Shown here: positions 34,240 to 43,235 of the stretch, one piece after another
Layout of the letters: each line of letters opens with the position of its first letter
How positions within the stretch are numbered: the stretch's first letter is position 1
Source of the DNA: Rhodoferax sp.
GTDB taxonomy: Bacteria; Pseudomonadota; Gammaproteobacteria; Burkholderiales; Burkholderiaceae_C
NCBI RefSeq assembly: GCF_012927445.1
Contig: NZ_JABBPD010000007.1
Location: forward strand, 62,001-126,000
Length of the DNA: 64,000 nucleotides
Direction: 5' to 3'
Position numbers and translations under genes: made by a program
Notes under the pieces: generated by a model
The model's input: only the letters and a program-made list of their open reading frames with translations
Databases searched by the model: none
Told to the model about the DNA's origin: nothing

Positions 34240-36078
34240 ATGGAAAAACCGATTTCACCCGCGCAACCTTCTGAACAGCAACGCGAGATTGCCAAGTCGA
34301 TTGATGAAGCGTTTCATGCGCAGCTGGCCAAGGCCAACATGGGCTTGTCGCCAATTTCACTGACGTTGGCCTATGCGGATTGGGCCATGCACTTGGCCGC
34401 CTCCCCGGGTCGGCAAATGTTACTGGGGCAGCAGGCCACGGCACTGTCCAAACAGGCCCTGACCCGTTCATTGCAGCAAGTGCCGCCCGTCGATGCCGAT
34501 GGCAAGCCGGTCCGCGAAATGGACCCCCGCTTCAGCGACGCGGGTTGGAGCAAGTGGCCCTTCAACGCCATGAAGGAGGGTTTTAAAGCCAGCGACGCCT
34601 GGTGGCGCGAGGCGACCCAGGTGGACGGCATGTCCAGACACCACCAGCACATGGTGAATTTCTTCACCCGTCAGGGCCTGGATGCGCTGTCGCCCTCCAA
34701 CTGGCCGACCACCAACCCCGAAGTGCTGAAGAAGGGCCAGGAGTCCATGGGCCAGAGCTGGCTCAAGGGCTACCAGAGCTATGCCAAGGACCTGATGGAG
34801 TATCAGACGGCCCGCCATAGCGCCGATGGAGACACGCTCAAACCGCTCGATTTCGAGGTCGGCAAAGACGTGGCGATAACGCCGGGCAAGGTGGTCTTTC
34901 GCAATCACCTGATCGAACTGATTCAGTACACCCCCACCACCAAAAAGGTGTTTCCCGAGCCGCTGCTGATCGTGCCTTCGTGCATCATGAAGTACTACAT
35001 CCTGGACTTGTCGCCCGCCAACTCGATGGTGCGCTACCTGGTGGGCAAGGGGCACACGGTGTTCATGATTTCATGGCGCAACCCGGATGCCTCCGACCGC
35101 GACCTGGGGATGCAGGATTATTTGCAGATGGGCGTGATGGAAGCCATGGCTGCCGTCAAGTTGCACACGGGCGCCCCTCGCATTCACGCCCTGGGTTACT
35201 GCCTGGGTGGCACCTTTTTGTCCATCGTCGCCGCGGCGCTCGGTCGCGGCGATCCGCAGGCACAAAGCCTGGTGCGGGGGCAGAACCCGCGGCGGCGCCA
35301 CGAAGACGTGGCCGGTCTGGACAACCTGCCGGAGCTCGCCACCGTCACGCTGCTGGCGGCATCGACCGACTTCAGCGAACCCGGCGAACTGGGCGTTTTC
35401 ATCGACGATGACCAGCTCAACACGCTGCGCCAGGCCATGGCACGCACCGGCTATTTGTCGGGTCGGCAAATGGCGGGTTCGTTCCAGTTTTTGAATTCGC
35501 GCGACCTGATCTGGTCGCGCAACACGCGCCGCTACCTGCTGGGGCAGGATGAAGTCGGCAACGACATGATGAGCTGGAACGCCGACCTCACGCGCCTGCC
35601 CGAGCGCATGCACACGGAATACCTGTCGTCGCTGTTCCTCAACAACGCCTTGGCTTCTGGCCACTACCGTGTCGGGGGTGTGGGCGTGGCGCTGATGGAC
35701 ATCAAGGCACCGCTGCTGGTGGTTGGTACCGTGCGCGATCACGTCTCACCCTGGCAGTCGGTTTACAAGATCCATCTGCTGACCGACACCCAAACCACCT
35801 TCATTCTGGCGGCGGGGGGCCATAACGCGGGGATTGTGTCCGAGCCTGGACACGCCCACCGCAGTTACCAAATGGATTGCGTCGAAAAAGGCCACGCCTG
35901 GATGGAGCCCGACGAGTGGGTCGCACAAGCACCACTGTTTGAGGGCTCGTGGTGGGAAGCCATGCACACCTGGCTGCAGGAGCGGTCGGGCACGCCAGTG
36001 CCGGCCCCGACCATTAAGCCGGCCAGCGTGCTGTGCGATGCGCCCGGTGAAAACGTGATGATTCGCTATGCCGACTGA
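34240..36078 (+). CDS. phaC: Class I polyhydroxyalkanoate synthase
   Basis: Polymerises (R)-3-hydroxyacyl-CoA, mainly 3-hydroxybutyryl-CoA, into storage polyester at the granule surface. 612 residues, normal for class I. The lipase-like box is GYCLGG with nucleophile Cys321, the general-base Asp is in VGTVRDHVSPW and the His in AGGHNAGI. The conserved SWRNPD motif is at 279-284. It is separate from any phaA/phaB genes here. The next gene overlaps its 3' end by 11 bases. Confidence 0.96.
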   Translation: MEKPISPAQPSEQQREIAKSIDEAFHAQLAKANMGLSPISLTLAYADWAMHLAASPGRQMLLGQQATALSKQALTRSLQQVPPVDADGKPVREMDPRFSDAGWSKWPFNAMKEGFKASDAWWREATQVDGMSRHHQHMVNFFTRQGLDALSPSNWPTTNPEVLKKGQESMGQSWLKGYQSYAKDLMEYQTARHSADGDTLKPLDFEVGKDVAITPGKVVFRNHLIELIQYTPTTKKVFPEPLLIVPSCIMKYYILDLSPANSMVRYLVGKGHTVFMISWRNPDASDRDLGMQDYLQMGVMEAMAAVKLHTGAPRIHALGYCLGGTFLSIVAAALGRGDPQAQSLVRGQNPRRRHEDVAGLDNLPELATVTLLAASTDFSEPGELGVFIDDDQLNTLRQAMARTGYLSGRQMAGSFQFLNSRDLIWSRNTRRYLLGQDEVGNDMMSWNADLTRLPERMHTEYLSSLFLNNALASGHYRVGGVGVALMDIKAPLLVVGTVRDHVSPWQSVYKIHLLTDTQTTFILAAGGHNAGIVSEPGHAHRSYQMDCVEKGHAWMEPDEWVAQAPLFEGSWWEAMHTWLQERSGTPVPAPTIKPASVLCDAPGENVMIRYAD

Positions 36079-36508
36079 GCCGCCGTCGGAAGAGGATCCG
36101 CAGGCCCAGCGCCTGCACCAAATGGAATCGTCCATCGAAGAACTGAACACCCGCATTGCCCGTCTCGCGATTGGCTTGGGCGTGTCGCTCCAGAACGAGA
36201 CTGAAATCGCCCGTGTCATGAGTCAGCAACACACGGCCGCAGCGGTAACGACCGAGCGCCGCGACAGTCCGGACCGGCGGGAGGCCTCCCGCACGGGTTC
36301 AGGCCCGGACCGCCGCGCGTCCCACATGCGGGAAGAATTGCGCGGCCTGATGGTGCTGCGTTACAGCGTCGAGACGCGCTATGTGGACGAGGTCGGGGTG
36401 ACCGCCACCCGCCAGATTTTGGTCGAGGCCGAAGCGCACATGGAACGCGTGGGTTTTCAGCCCGGCGCGGACGGCATCAACCTGGACCGGCTGTTTAACG
36501 AGTCCTGA
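36068..36508 (+). CDS. Hypothetical protein overlapping phaC
   Basis: A 146-residue protein that I do not recognise. It has an N-terminal amphipathic/coiled-coil stretch (QRLHQMESSIEELNTRIARLAIGLGV), a polar, Arg-rich middle (TTERRDSPDRREASRTGSGPDRRAS) and a compact C-terminal region (about 90-146). No signal peptide or membrane span. Its ATG lies inside phaC, and the phaC stop falls in its third and fourth codons, so translation may be coupled. Granule association is possible from the context only. Confidence 0.75.
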   Translation: MPTEPPSEEDPQAQRLHQMESSIEELNTRIARLAIGLGVSLQNETEIARVMSQQHTAAAVTTERRDSPDRREASRTGSGPDRRASHMREELRGLMVLRYSVETRYVDEVGVTATRQILVEAEAHMERVGFQPGADGINLDRLFNES

Positions 36509-36573
36509 CACGACCGCGTCACGCGGTTCGCCTACCTTGGTTGCACCAGCGGCTAATTTTTTGAAATGATGAC

Positions 36574-37353
36574 ATGACGACTGACCTCCATTCCTTCAGC
36601 CTGGCCGGCAAAAAAGGCCTCATCCTGGGCCTGGCTAACGAACACAGCATTGCCTGGGGCTGCGCCCAGTTGGCGCGCCAGCAGGGTGCCGAGGTGGTGG
36701 CCTCGTGCCTGAATGACAAGGCCCGGCCCTTCATTGAGCCGTTGACTGCCGCCGCCGGCATCGACCTCAAGACCTGTAACGTTGAGCAGCCTGGCGAGTT
36801 GCAGGCGCTGGTAGACCACGCAGTGGCCCGTTTGGGTCGACTGGACTTTGTGATTCACTCCATTGCCTGGGCCCCGCTGGAAGACTTGCGCGGCCAGGTG
36901 ATTGACAGCACCAGCACCGGTTTTGCCCGTGCCATGGAGGTGTCATGCCATTCGTTTGCCACGCTGGCCAAGTTCTGCGCGCCGCACATGACGGACGGCG
37001 GCAGCCTGGTGACCATGACGTACCTCGGCGCCGACGAAGCCGTGCCTCACTACGGCCTGATGGGTCCGGTGAAAGCGGCGCTGGAGTCGCTGGTGCGCTA
37101 CATGGCGCTGGAGCTGGGGCCGCAGCGCATCCGGGTGCATGCGGTGTCGCCTGGACCGATCATGACCCGCGCTGCCTCCGGCATTGCTTCGTTTGACGAG
37201 CTCATGGGACATGCCATCGAGAAGGCCCCGCTCGGCCGTCTGGTGACGCTGGAGGAGATTGCCCAGCTTTGTGCCTTCCTCTGCACCGATGCCTCCTCCG
37301 GCATGACCGGACAGACCATTTATGTCGATGCCGGCTGCCACGCCGTGGCGTGA
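36574..37353 (+). CDS. fabI: Enoyl-ACP reductase (NADH), FabI type
   Basis: Reduces trans-2-enoyl-ACP in the last step of fatty acid elongation. A 259-residue short-chain dehydrogenase fold with FabI features: GLANEHSIAWG in the NAD loop, SIAWAP, Tyr150 and the catalytic Tyr160-x6-Lys167 pair (YGLMGPVK). It lies in a phaC-fabI-pta-ackA group also seen in other Burkholderiales. It may be a second FabI next to the main housekeeping copy, which is not visible here. Confidence 0.92.
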   Translation: MTTDLHSFSLAGKKGLILGLANEHSIAWGCAQLARQQGAEVVASCLNDKARPFIEPLTAAAGIDLKTCNVEQPGELQALVDHAVARLGRLDFVIHSIAWAPLEDLRGQVIDSTSTGFARAMEVSCHSFATLAKFCAPHMTDGGSLVTMTYLGADEAVPHYGLMGPVKAALESLVRYMALELGPQRIRVHAVSPGPIMTRAASGIASFDELMGHAIEKAPLGRLVTLEEIAQLCAFLCTDASSGMTGQTIYVDAGCHAVA

Positions 37354-37408
37354 TTGCCCGCTATCCCCCGTCAACTCTCCTGCCCCTGTTGTCAAGTAAC
37401 CCATTGCC

Positions 37409-38830
37409 ATGAATCTCACCATGAACACTGATCTGATTGAAAACGTCACCTACGATGAAATCACGCTGGGCCAAAGCGCCCGCCTGCTGCGCACGCTCAC
37501 CTTGGCCGACATTCAGGCCTTTGCCGCCGTGTCGGGCGATATCAACCCGGCCCACCTGAATGCTGAATACGCCAACGACACCTTGTTCCATGGCGTGATT
37601 GCCCATGGCATGTGGGGCGGTTCCTTGATCTCGGCCCTGCTGGGGACACAGTTTCCCGGCCCCGGCACGATTTACCTGGAGCAGGTGCTGCACTTCACCA
37701 AACCCGTTCGCATTGGGGACACGCTCACCGTGACGGCCACCGTGGTCAGCAAGGACGACGCCAAAAAGCGGGTGGAGCTGGACTGCCAGGTGGTCAACCA
37801 AAAGGGTGACCGCGTATTGCACGGCACCGCCCGCGTGCTGGCCCCGACCCAAAAGGTGAAGTTACCGCGCATCAATGCCCCGCTGATCCAGTTGTTTGAC
37901 CCGGAGGCCCGCTTCAAGGAACTGCTGGCGCGCAGCAAAGGGCTGGCCGCAGTGCGCTGTGCCGTGGTGCACCCCTGCGACGCGGAGTCGCTCAGCGGCG
38001 CCATGGATTCCGCCGGCTACGGCTTGATCGTGCCGGTGCTGATTGGCCCCGAGGTGCGCATTCGCCACCTAGCCCAGGAAGCCGGCATTGACCTGACCGG
38101 CGTCGAGATTATCTCGGTGTCGCACAGCCATGCCGCCGCCGAAATGGCCGCCGATATGGCGGTCAAGGGTGAAGTGGAGGTGCTGATGAAAGGCAGTCTG
38201 CACACCGACGAGTTGATTCACGCCGTGCTGGCCCGGCCCGCGCTGCGCACCGGGCGGCGCATGTCGCATGTGTTCCGCTTTGACGTGCCGCTCTACCCCA
38301 AGCCACTGCTGATCACCGACGCCGCGCTCAACATCCACCCCACGCTGCAGGAAAAGGTGGACATCATCCAGAACGCCGTCGACTTTGCCCGCATCATGGG
38401 CATCGAAACGCCCAAGGTGGCCATCCTGTCGGCGGTGGAAACCGTCAACCCCAATATCCCCTCCACCATTGACGCTGCCGCGCTGTGCAAGATGGCCGAC
38501 CGCGGCCAGATCAAGGGTGCCATCCTGGATGGCCCGCTGGCATTTGACAACGCCATTTCGCTGCACGCCGCGCAGGTCAAGCACATCAATTCACCAGTGG
38601 CGGGGGATGCCGACATTCTGGTGGTGCCCGACCTGGAGTCGGGCAATATGCTGGCCAAGCAGCTGGAGTATCTGGCCGGGGCCAGCGGCGCTGGCCTGGT
38701 GTTGGGTGCGCGCGTGCCGATTGCCTTGACCAGCCGAGCCGATGGCCCGATGAACCGGGTCGCCTCGGCGCTGCTGGCCCAACTGGCGGCCCACAATGCG
38801 CGGCGCGACCAGCCGCGTCAAGCCTGGTAA
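37409..38830 (+). CDS. MaoC-type enoyl-CoA hydratase fused to phosphate acetyl/butyryltransferase
   Basis: A 473-residue two-domain protein. Residues about 10-145 form a MaoC-like hot-dog hydratase (FAAVSGDINPAHLNAEYA, then FHGVIAHGMWGG), normally (R)-specific. Residues about 165-465 form a phosphotransacetylase/phosphotransbutyrylase domain. The natural fusion is known in proteobacteria. It ends 9 bases before ackA, so acyl-CoA could pass to acyl phosphate and then to free acid plus ATP. A second in-frame ATG four codons downstream (37421) is an alternative start. Confidence 0.92.
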   Translation: MNLTMNTDLIENVTYDEITLGQSARLLRTLTLADIQAFAAVSGDINPAHLNAEYANDTLFHGVIAHGMWGGSLISALLGTQFPGPGTIYLEQVLHFTKPVRIGDTLTVTATVVSKDDAKKRVELDCQVVNQKGDRVLHGTARVLAPTQKVKLPRINAPLIQLFDPEARFKELLARSKGLAAVRCAVVHPCDAESLSGAMDSAGYGLIVPVLIGPEVRIRHLAQEAGIDLTGVEIISVSHSHAAAEMAADMAVKGEVEVLMKGSLHTDELIHAVLARPALRTGRRMSHVFRFDVPLYPKPLLITDAALNIHPTLQEKVDIIQNAVDFARIMGIETPKVAILSAVETVNPNIPSTIDAAALCKMADRGQIKGAILDGPLAFDNAISLHAAQVKHINSPVAGDADILVVPDLESGNMLAKQLEYLAGASGAGLVLGARVPIALTSRADGPMNRVASALLAQLAAHNARRDQPRQAW

Positions 38831-38839
38831 GGCGCGGCC

Positions 38840-40018
38840 ATGGCGATTCTTTCCGTCAATGCGGGTTCGTCCTCGCTCAAGTTTGCTATCTACCCGCTCA
38901 CCGCTGGCCAGGTGGAGAGCAGTGTGCTCACCGGCTGCATTCAAGGGCTGGAGCCGGGCGGTGCGCCAGTGTTGGACTGGACCTTTCAGGGCAACAAGAA
39001 ACACCTGCAACTGCCCGCCACGACCGATGATCCGTTTGAGCAGGCCCTGCGCAGCCTGAGCGAACTGCTGACGCGCAAACCCTCCATTCCCGACATCCAG
39101 GCCATCGCCCACCGCGTGGTGCATGGCGGGCGGGATTTCTCAAACAGCGTGGTGGTGACCGAGGCGGTGCTGGCCCGGCTGGACCGGCTCAATTCGTTGG
39201 CGCCCTTGCACCAGCCGCACAACCTGCAAGGCATTCGGGCCTTTCAAAAAGCATTCGCTGCCACGCCCCAGGTGGCGTGCTTTGATACCGCCTTTCATGC
39301 CACGCTGCCCGAGGTGGATTACAGCTTTGCCCTGCCGTCGTCGCTGACCGCGCAGGGCGTGCGCCGTTATGGCTTTCACGGCCTGTCGTACCAGTACATC
39401 ATGGGCGTGCTGCAGCAACGCAGTGAGCAGGCGGGCGGCCGCGTCCTGATGGCGCACCTGGGCAACGGTGCCAGCCTGTGCGCTGCCCAGGACGGCCGCA
39501 GTTGCGCCACCACCATGGGCTTTTCGGCGCTCGACGGCCTGATGATGGGTACCCGCAGCGGCTCACTCGACGCCGGCGTCCTGCTCTACCTGCTGGAGCG
39601 GGGCTGGGACCACGACCGGCTGCAAACCCTGCTCTACAAACAAAGCGGCTTGCTCGGGGTCTCGGGCATCTCGGCCGACATGCGCCGCCTGCGGGCCGAT
39701 GGCAGTGCCGCCGCCCAGCGGGCCATCGACCTGTTTACCCACCGGGTGGTGCGCGAATCGGGTGCGCTGGTGGCTTGCCTGCAAGGGCTGGATGTGCTGG
39801 CCTTCAGCGGCGGCATTGGCGAACACGACGCGGTGCTGCGCGCCCAGGTCTGCGAACGGTTGAGCTGGCTGGGGGTAGAGATTGACCCCGATCTCAACCA
39901 GCAGGCCACCGGCGACGCGGTGCTGGCGATTCACTGCCCGGACAGTCGCGTGCAGGTCTGGGTGATCCCGACCGACGAGGGCTTGGTGGCTGCGCAAGAG
40001 GCGGCGCGCTTGATGTGA
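38840..40018 (+). CDS. ackA: Acetate/propionate kinase
   Basis: Makes ATP from acyl phosphate and ADP, reversibly. 392 residues with the ASKHA signatures: ILSVNAGSSSLKFAIY at the N terminus, HRVVHGG and HLGNGASLCA. Downstream come TMGFSALDGLMMGTRSG and FSGGIGEHDA. It directly follows the MaoC-Pta gene. Substrate could be acetate, propionate or butyrate; sequence alone does not say. Confidence 0.96.
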   Translation: MAILSVNAGSSSLKFAIYPLTAGQVESSVLTGCIQGLEPGGAPVLDWTFQGNKKHLQLPATTDDPFEQALRSLSELLTRKPSIPDIQAIAHRVVHGGRDFSNSVVVTEAVLARLDRLNSLAPLHQPHNLQGIRAFQKAFAATPQVACFDTAFHATLPEVDYSFALPSSLTAQGVRRYGFHGLSYQYIMGVLQQRSEQAGGRVLMAHLGNGASLCAAQDGRSCATTMGFSALDGLMMGTRSGSLDAGVLLYLLERGWDHDRLQTLLYKQSGLLGVSGISADMRRLRADGSAAAQRAIDLFTHRVVRESGALVACLQGLDVLAFSGGIGEHDAVLRAQVCERLSWLGVEIDPDLNQQATGDAVLAIHCPDSRVQVWVIPTDEGLVAAQEAARLM

Positions 40019-40126
40019 GAAATAGCGGGTTCCGTCCCGCTGAGTTGGGCGTCACGCCAGAGCGAGCCAACCTCGTTTTTTTGTGACATACAGTACAAGA
40101 TTCGATACTTCTGGAAATTAAAAATC

Positions 40127-40504
40127 ATGAAAAAAATTCGCATTGTTTTGATCGGCGCTGGTGAAACCGGTACCCCGTTGCTGCGCCAGTTGCTGGGTGT
40201 AGATTTTGTCGAAGTGGTCGGCGTTGCCGATTTGAACGACGACCAGCCCGGCATCACGCTGGCCAAGGCGCAAGGGGTGCCCACCACCAATGACTTCATG
40301 ACCCTGCTCAGCCTGGGCGAGGCGATCGACATCGTCATCGACGTGACCGGCGTGGCCAAAGTGCGTGACCAGTTGCGCAGCCACATGCAGACCTCGGGCA
40401 ATCACCACACCATCATCATGCATGAGCTGATTGCCGTCTTGTTGATGTCGCTGTCACAAGGCAAGCTGGTGTCGATGAAGCACAACGCCGTCGATTACGT
40501 CTGA
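40127..40504 (+). CDS. Stand-alone Rossmann-fold protein (oxidoreductase-like, 125 residues)
   Basis: A short protein with an N-terminal dinucleotide loop (IVLIGAGETGTPLLRQLL), ADLNDDQPGITLAKAQGVPTT and IDIVIDVTGV, resembling the NAD-binding half of GFO/IDH/MocA or dihydrodipicolinate reductase enzymes. It stops before any catalytic domain. The C-terminal helix HELIAVLLMSLSQGKL is hydrophobic. It may bind a nucleotide as a sensor or regulator. No clear operon partner: 108 bases after ackA and 193 before htpG. Confidence 0.75.
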   Translation: MKKIRIVLIGAGETGTPLLRQLLGVDFVEVVGVADLNDDQPGITLAKAQGVPTTNDFMTLLSLGEAIDIVIDVTGVAKVRDQLRSHMQTSGNHHTIIMHELIAVLLMSLSQGKLVSMKHNAVDYV

Positions 40505-40697
40505 GAATCGACCGCCATGGCCCGCTGGCCGGCGTCATAATCTGAACTTTCGACCGGCTTAACCGGCCTGCACCGCCGCTTCGGGCCTTATTTCCCGTCG
40601 TTGCCCCTTGAAATCTGGCCCGCTGGCCCATAGCTGCGGGTTGATCGCAGTGCCGAGCCTGCGACAGAATTCCGTTTTTGACACCTATTCAACTCCC

Positions 40698-42707
40698 ATG
40701 ACCAAACAAACTCTTTCCTTTCAGGCCGAAGTCGCCCAGTTGCTGCACCTCGTCACCCACGCGCTGTACTCCAACAAAGAGATTTTTCTGCGCGAGCTGA
40801 TCTCCAACGCCTCTGACGCCTGCGACAAGCTACGCTTTGAAGCCATCAACGACGGCGGCCTGTACGAGAACGACACGGAGTTGAAAGTCAAGGTCACTTT
40901 CGACAAAGACGCCAAGACGCTGACCATCACCGACAACGGCATCGGCATGAGCGCGCAGGAAGCCATTGACCACCTCGGCACCATCGCCAAGAGCGGCACC
41001 AAGGACTTTGTCAGCAAGTTGTCGGGCGACCAGAAGGCCGATTCGCAGTTGATTGGCCAGTTTGGCGTCGGTTTTTATTCCGGTTTTATCGTGGCCGACA
41101 AGATCACGGTCGAATCGCGTCGCGCCGGCATGAAAGAAACCGAAGGCGTGCGCTGGATCAGCGGCGGTGCCGGCGACTTTGAAGTCGAAACCATCACCCA
41201 GGCCCAGCGCGGCACCAGCGTCATCCTGCACTTGCGCGACGACGCCCTGGACTACGCCAGCGCCTGGAAACTGAAAGGCATCATCGCCAAGTATTCCGAC
41301 CACATCAGCCTGCCCATCTTGATGGAAAAGGAAGAGTGGAAAGACGGCGAGCTGATCAACGCGGGTGACGAAAACGGCGGCCGCCAGCCCGGCGCCATGC
41401 TCAAGACTGGCGAGTGGGAAGCGGTCAACAAAGGCAACGCCATCTGGGCGCGCGCCAAGAAGGACATCACACCCGAGCAGTACAACGAGTTCTACAAACA
41501 GATCAGCCACGATTTTGAAGCACCGCTGGCCTACACCCACAATCGGGTCGAAGGCAGCACCGAGTACACGCAGTTGCTCTACATCCCCGGCAAGGCGCCG
41601 ATGGACCTGTTCAACCGCGAGAAGTCGGCCGGCGTCAAGCTCTACGTCAAGCGCGTCTTCATCATGGACGACGCCGAGGCGCTGCTGCCGACCTACCTGC
41701 GCTTTGTCAAAGGCGTGGTCGATTCGGCCGACTTGCCACTGAACGTGTCGCGTGAACTGCTGCAGGAAAGCCGCGACGTCAAAGCCATCCGCGAAGGCTG
41801 CACCAAGCGCGTGCTGGGCATGCTGGAAGACCTGGCGAAGCACGACAAGTTGCCCGAAGCTGCGGCTTCGGCTGAGGGTGTGACCGACACCACCGCAGGG
41901 GTTACCGATGTCTTGAGCGAAGCCGACAAGGCGGAGGCGGCCGCCAACGCCGGCAAATACAGCAAGTTCTACAGCGAATTTGGCGCCGTGCTGAAAGAAG
42001 GCCTGGGCGAAGACTTTGGCAACAAAGACCGCCTGGCCAAGTTGCTGCGCTTTGCCTCCAGCACCACCGACACCGTGAGCGTCAGTTTTGCCGACTACAA
42101 AGCGCGCATGAAAGACGGCCAGGAAGCCATCTACTACATTACCGCCGATTCCGCCTCTGCCGCCAAGAACAGCCCGCAGCTGGAAGTGTTCAAGAAAAAA
42201 GGCATTGAAGTGCTCTTGATGACCGATCGTGTCGACGAGTGGGCGCTCAATTACATGCACGACTTTGACGGCACCCCGCTGCAAAGCGTGGCCAAGGGCG
42301 CAGTGGACTTGGGCACGTTGCAAGACGAGACCGAAAAGAAAGCCGCTGAAGAAGCCGCCGAAACTTTCAAGCCCTTGCTCGCCAAGCTGAAAGAAGCGCT
42401 GAAAGACAAAGCGCAAGACGTGCGTGTCACCACCCGTCTGGTCGACAGCGCTGCCTGCTTGGTGGTGCAAGACGACGGCATGAGCACGCAACTGGCGCGC
42501 ATGCTCAAGCAAGCCGGTCAGGCCGCACCGGACGTCAAGCCGGTGCTGGAAGTGAACGCCGAACACCCGCTGGTGAAAAAGCTGGATGGCTCGGTGCACT
42601 TCAACGACCTGGCGCACATCCTGTTTGACCAGGCCTTGCTGGCCGAAGGCGGCATGCCGTCTGACCCGGCGGCGTATGTGAAACGGGTGAATGCGCTGTT
42701 GGTTTGA
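40698..42707 (+). CDS. htpG: Chaperone HtpG (Hsp90)
   Basis: A 669-residue bacterial Hsp90. The ATP site motifs are [28 protein letters not shown] and [11 protein letters not shown], followed by the middle domain with the [25 protein letters not shown] region and the C-terminal dimerisation domain. The frame is open 30 codons further upstream, but [12 protein letters not shown] is the conserved start. A strong terminator follows. Confidence 0.97.
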   Translation: MTKQTLSFQAEVAQLLHLVTHALYSNKEIFLRELISNASDACDKLRFEAINDGGLYENDTELKVKVTFDKDAKTLTITDNGIGMSAQEAIDHLGTIAKSGTKDFVSKLSGDQKADSQLIGQFGVGFYSGFIVADKITVESRRAGMKETEGVRWISGGAGDFEVETITQAQRGTSVILHLRDDALDYASAWKLKGIIAKYSDHISLPILMEKEEWKDGELINAGDENGGRQPGAMLKTGEWEAVNKGNAIWARAKKDITPEQYNEFYKQISHDFEAPLAYTHNRVEGSTEYTQLLYIPGKAPMDLFNREKSAGVKLYVKRVFIMDDAEALLPTYLRFVKGVVDSADLPLNVSRELLQESRDVKAIREGCTKRVLGMLEDLAKHDKLPEAAASAEGVTDTTAGVTDVLSEADKAEAAANAGKYSKFYSEFGAVLKEGLGEDFGNKDRLAKLLRFASSTTDTVSVSFADYKARMKDGQEAIYYITADSASAAKNSPQLEVFKKKGIEVLLMTDRVDEWALNYMHDFDGTPLQSVAKGAVDLGTLQDETEKKAAEEAAETFKPLLAKLKEALKDKAQDVRVTTRLVDSAACLVVQDDGMSTQLARMLKQAGQAAPDVKPVLEVNAEHPLVKKLDGSVHFNDLAHILFDQALLAEGGMPSDPAAYVKRVNALLV

Positions 42708-42784
42708 TTTTTATAGATCAAATCGGCCTCTAGCCCTCGTACTCATTGCGTAAGTAGCTACTAAAAAAGTAGCGAATGAAATGC

Positions 42785-42823
42785 AAAAAGCCCCGCCAGT
42801 CGATCTGACTGGCGGGGCTTTTT
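42785..42823. terminator. Strong bidirectional terminator after htpG
   Basis: A 17-bp perfect stem, AAAAAGCCCCGCCAGTC and its complement, with a GATCT loop, followed by TTTTTCTTTT on the plus strand. The stretch from htpG to the next gene (42708-42994) holds nothing else I can identify. Confidence 0.95.
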
Positions 42824-42994
42824 CTTTTAAGTGATGGCAATGCTGTGCCGGTATTGGCCTGGAAAATTGATCGGCACAGCCACCGCCTACCGAGTTGCAC
42901 TGGAATACTGGACCCGCTTTAACGCCCAAACCCTTAGCTTGTGGCGGCTTGCGCCGCGCGTTTTCAGTTAGACTGAACCAAAGGAATCATCACT

Positions 42995-43153
42995 ATGGCA
43001 GGCGTATTCGGTAAAGATCCCAACATGAAGAAAAGCAACCACGCGGAGCTTGAAAGGCTCAACCTGGAGCGCAAGCGCAAGTTGGCAGAAGCGGCCGTCA
43101 AGTTCACCCAAAAGAAACCTGCCGCGCCAAGCAGCGAAGCCGCCGTGAAATAA
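42995..43153 (+). CDS. Small, highly charged 52-residue protein
   Basis: A small gene: MAGVFGKDPNMKKSNHAELE, then a Lys/Arg/Glu-rich helix and an Ala/Pro tail ending AAVK. It is basic, with no membrane span. AAGGA lies nine bases before the ATG. A terminator on each side makes it a single-gene unit, which supports it being real. I do not recognise a family; RNA, DNA or ribosome binding is plausible by charge but is not shown. Confidence 0.7.
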   Translation: MAGVFGKDPNMKKSNHAELERLNLERKRKLAEAAVKFTQKKPAAPSSEAAVK

Positions 43154-43161
43154 CGGCTATG

Positions 43162-43205
43162 CAGAAAAAATGAAGGCCCCAATTAAGGGGCCTTCATTTT
43201 TTCTG
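43162..43205. terminator. Bidirectional terminator between the small gene and the kinase operon
   Basis: A 19-bp stem (CAGAAAAAATGAAGGCCCC with its complement) and a 6-base loop, with T runs readable in both directions. It serves both converging transcripts. Confidence 0.93.
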
Positions 43206-43235
43206 CTCTGGCTTATCAGGTCGAGACCGTGAACC

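Noticed and set aside
40024..40041. Hairpin AGCGGG/CCCGCT after ackA as a terminator
   Set aside because: Only a 6-bp stem with no T run; too weak to call.
40830..42617. A 595-codon open frame opposite htpG
   Set aside because: Antisense shadow of a conserved chaperone gene.
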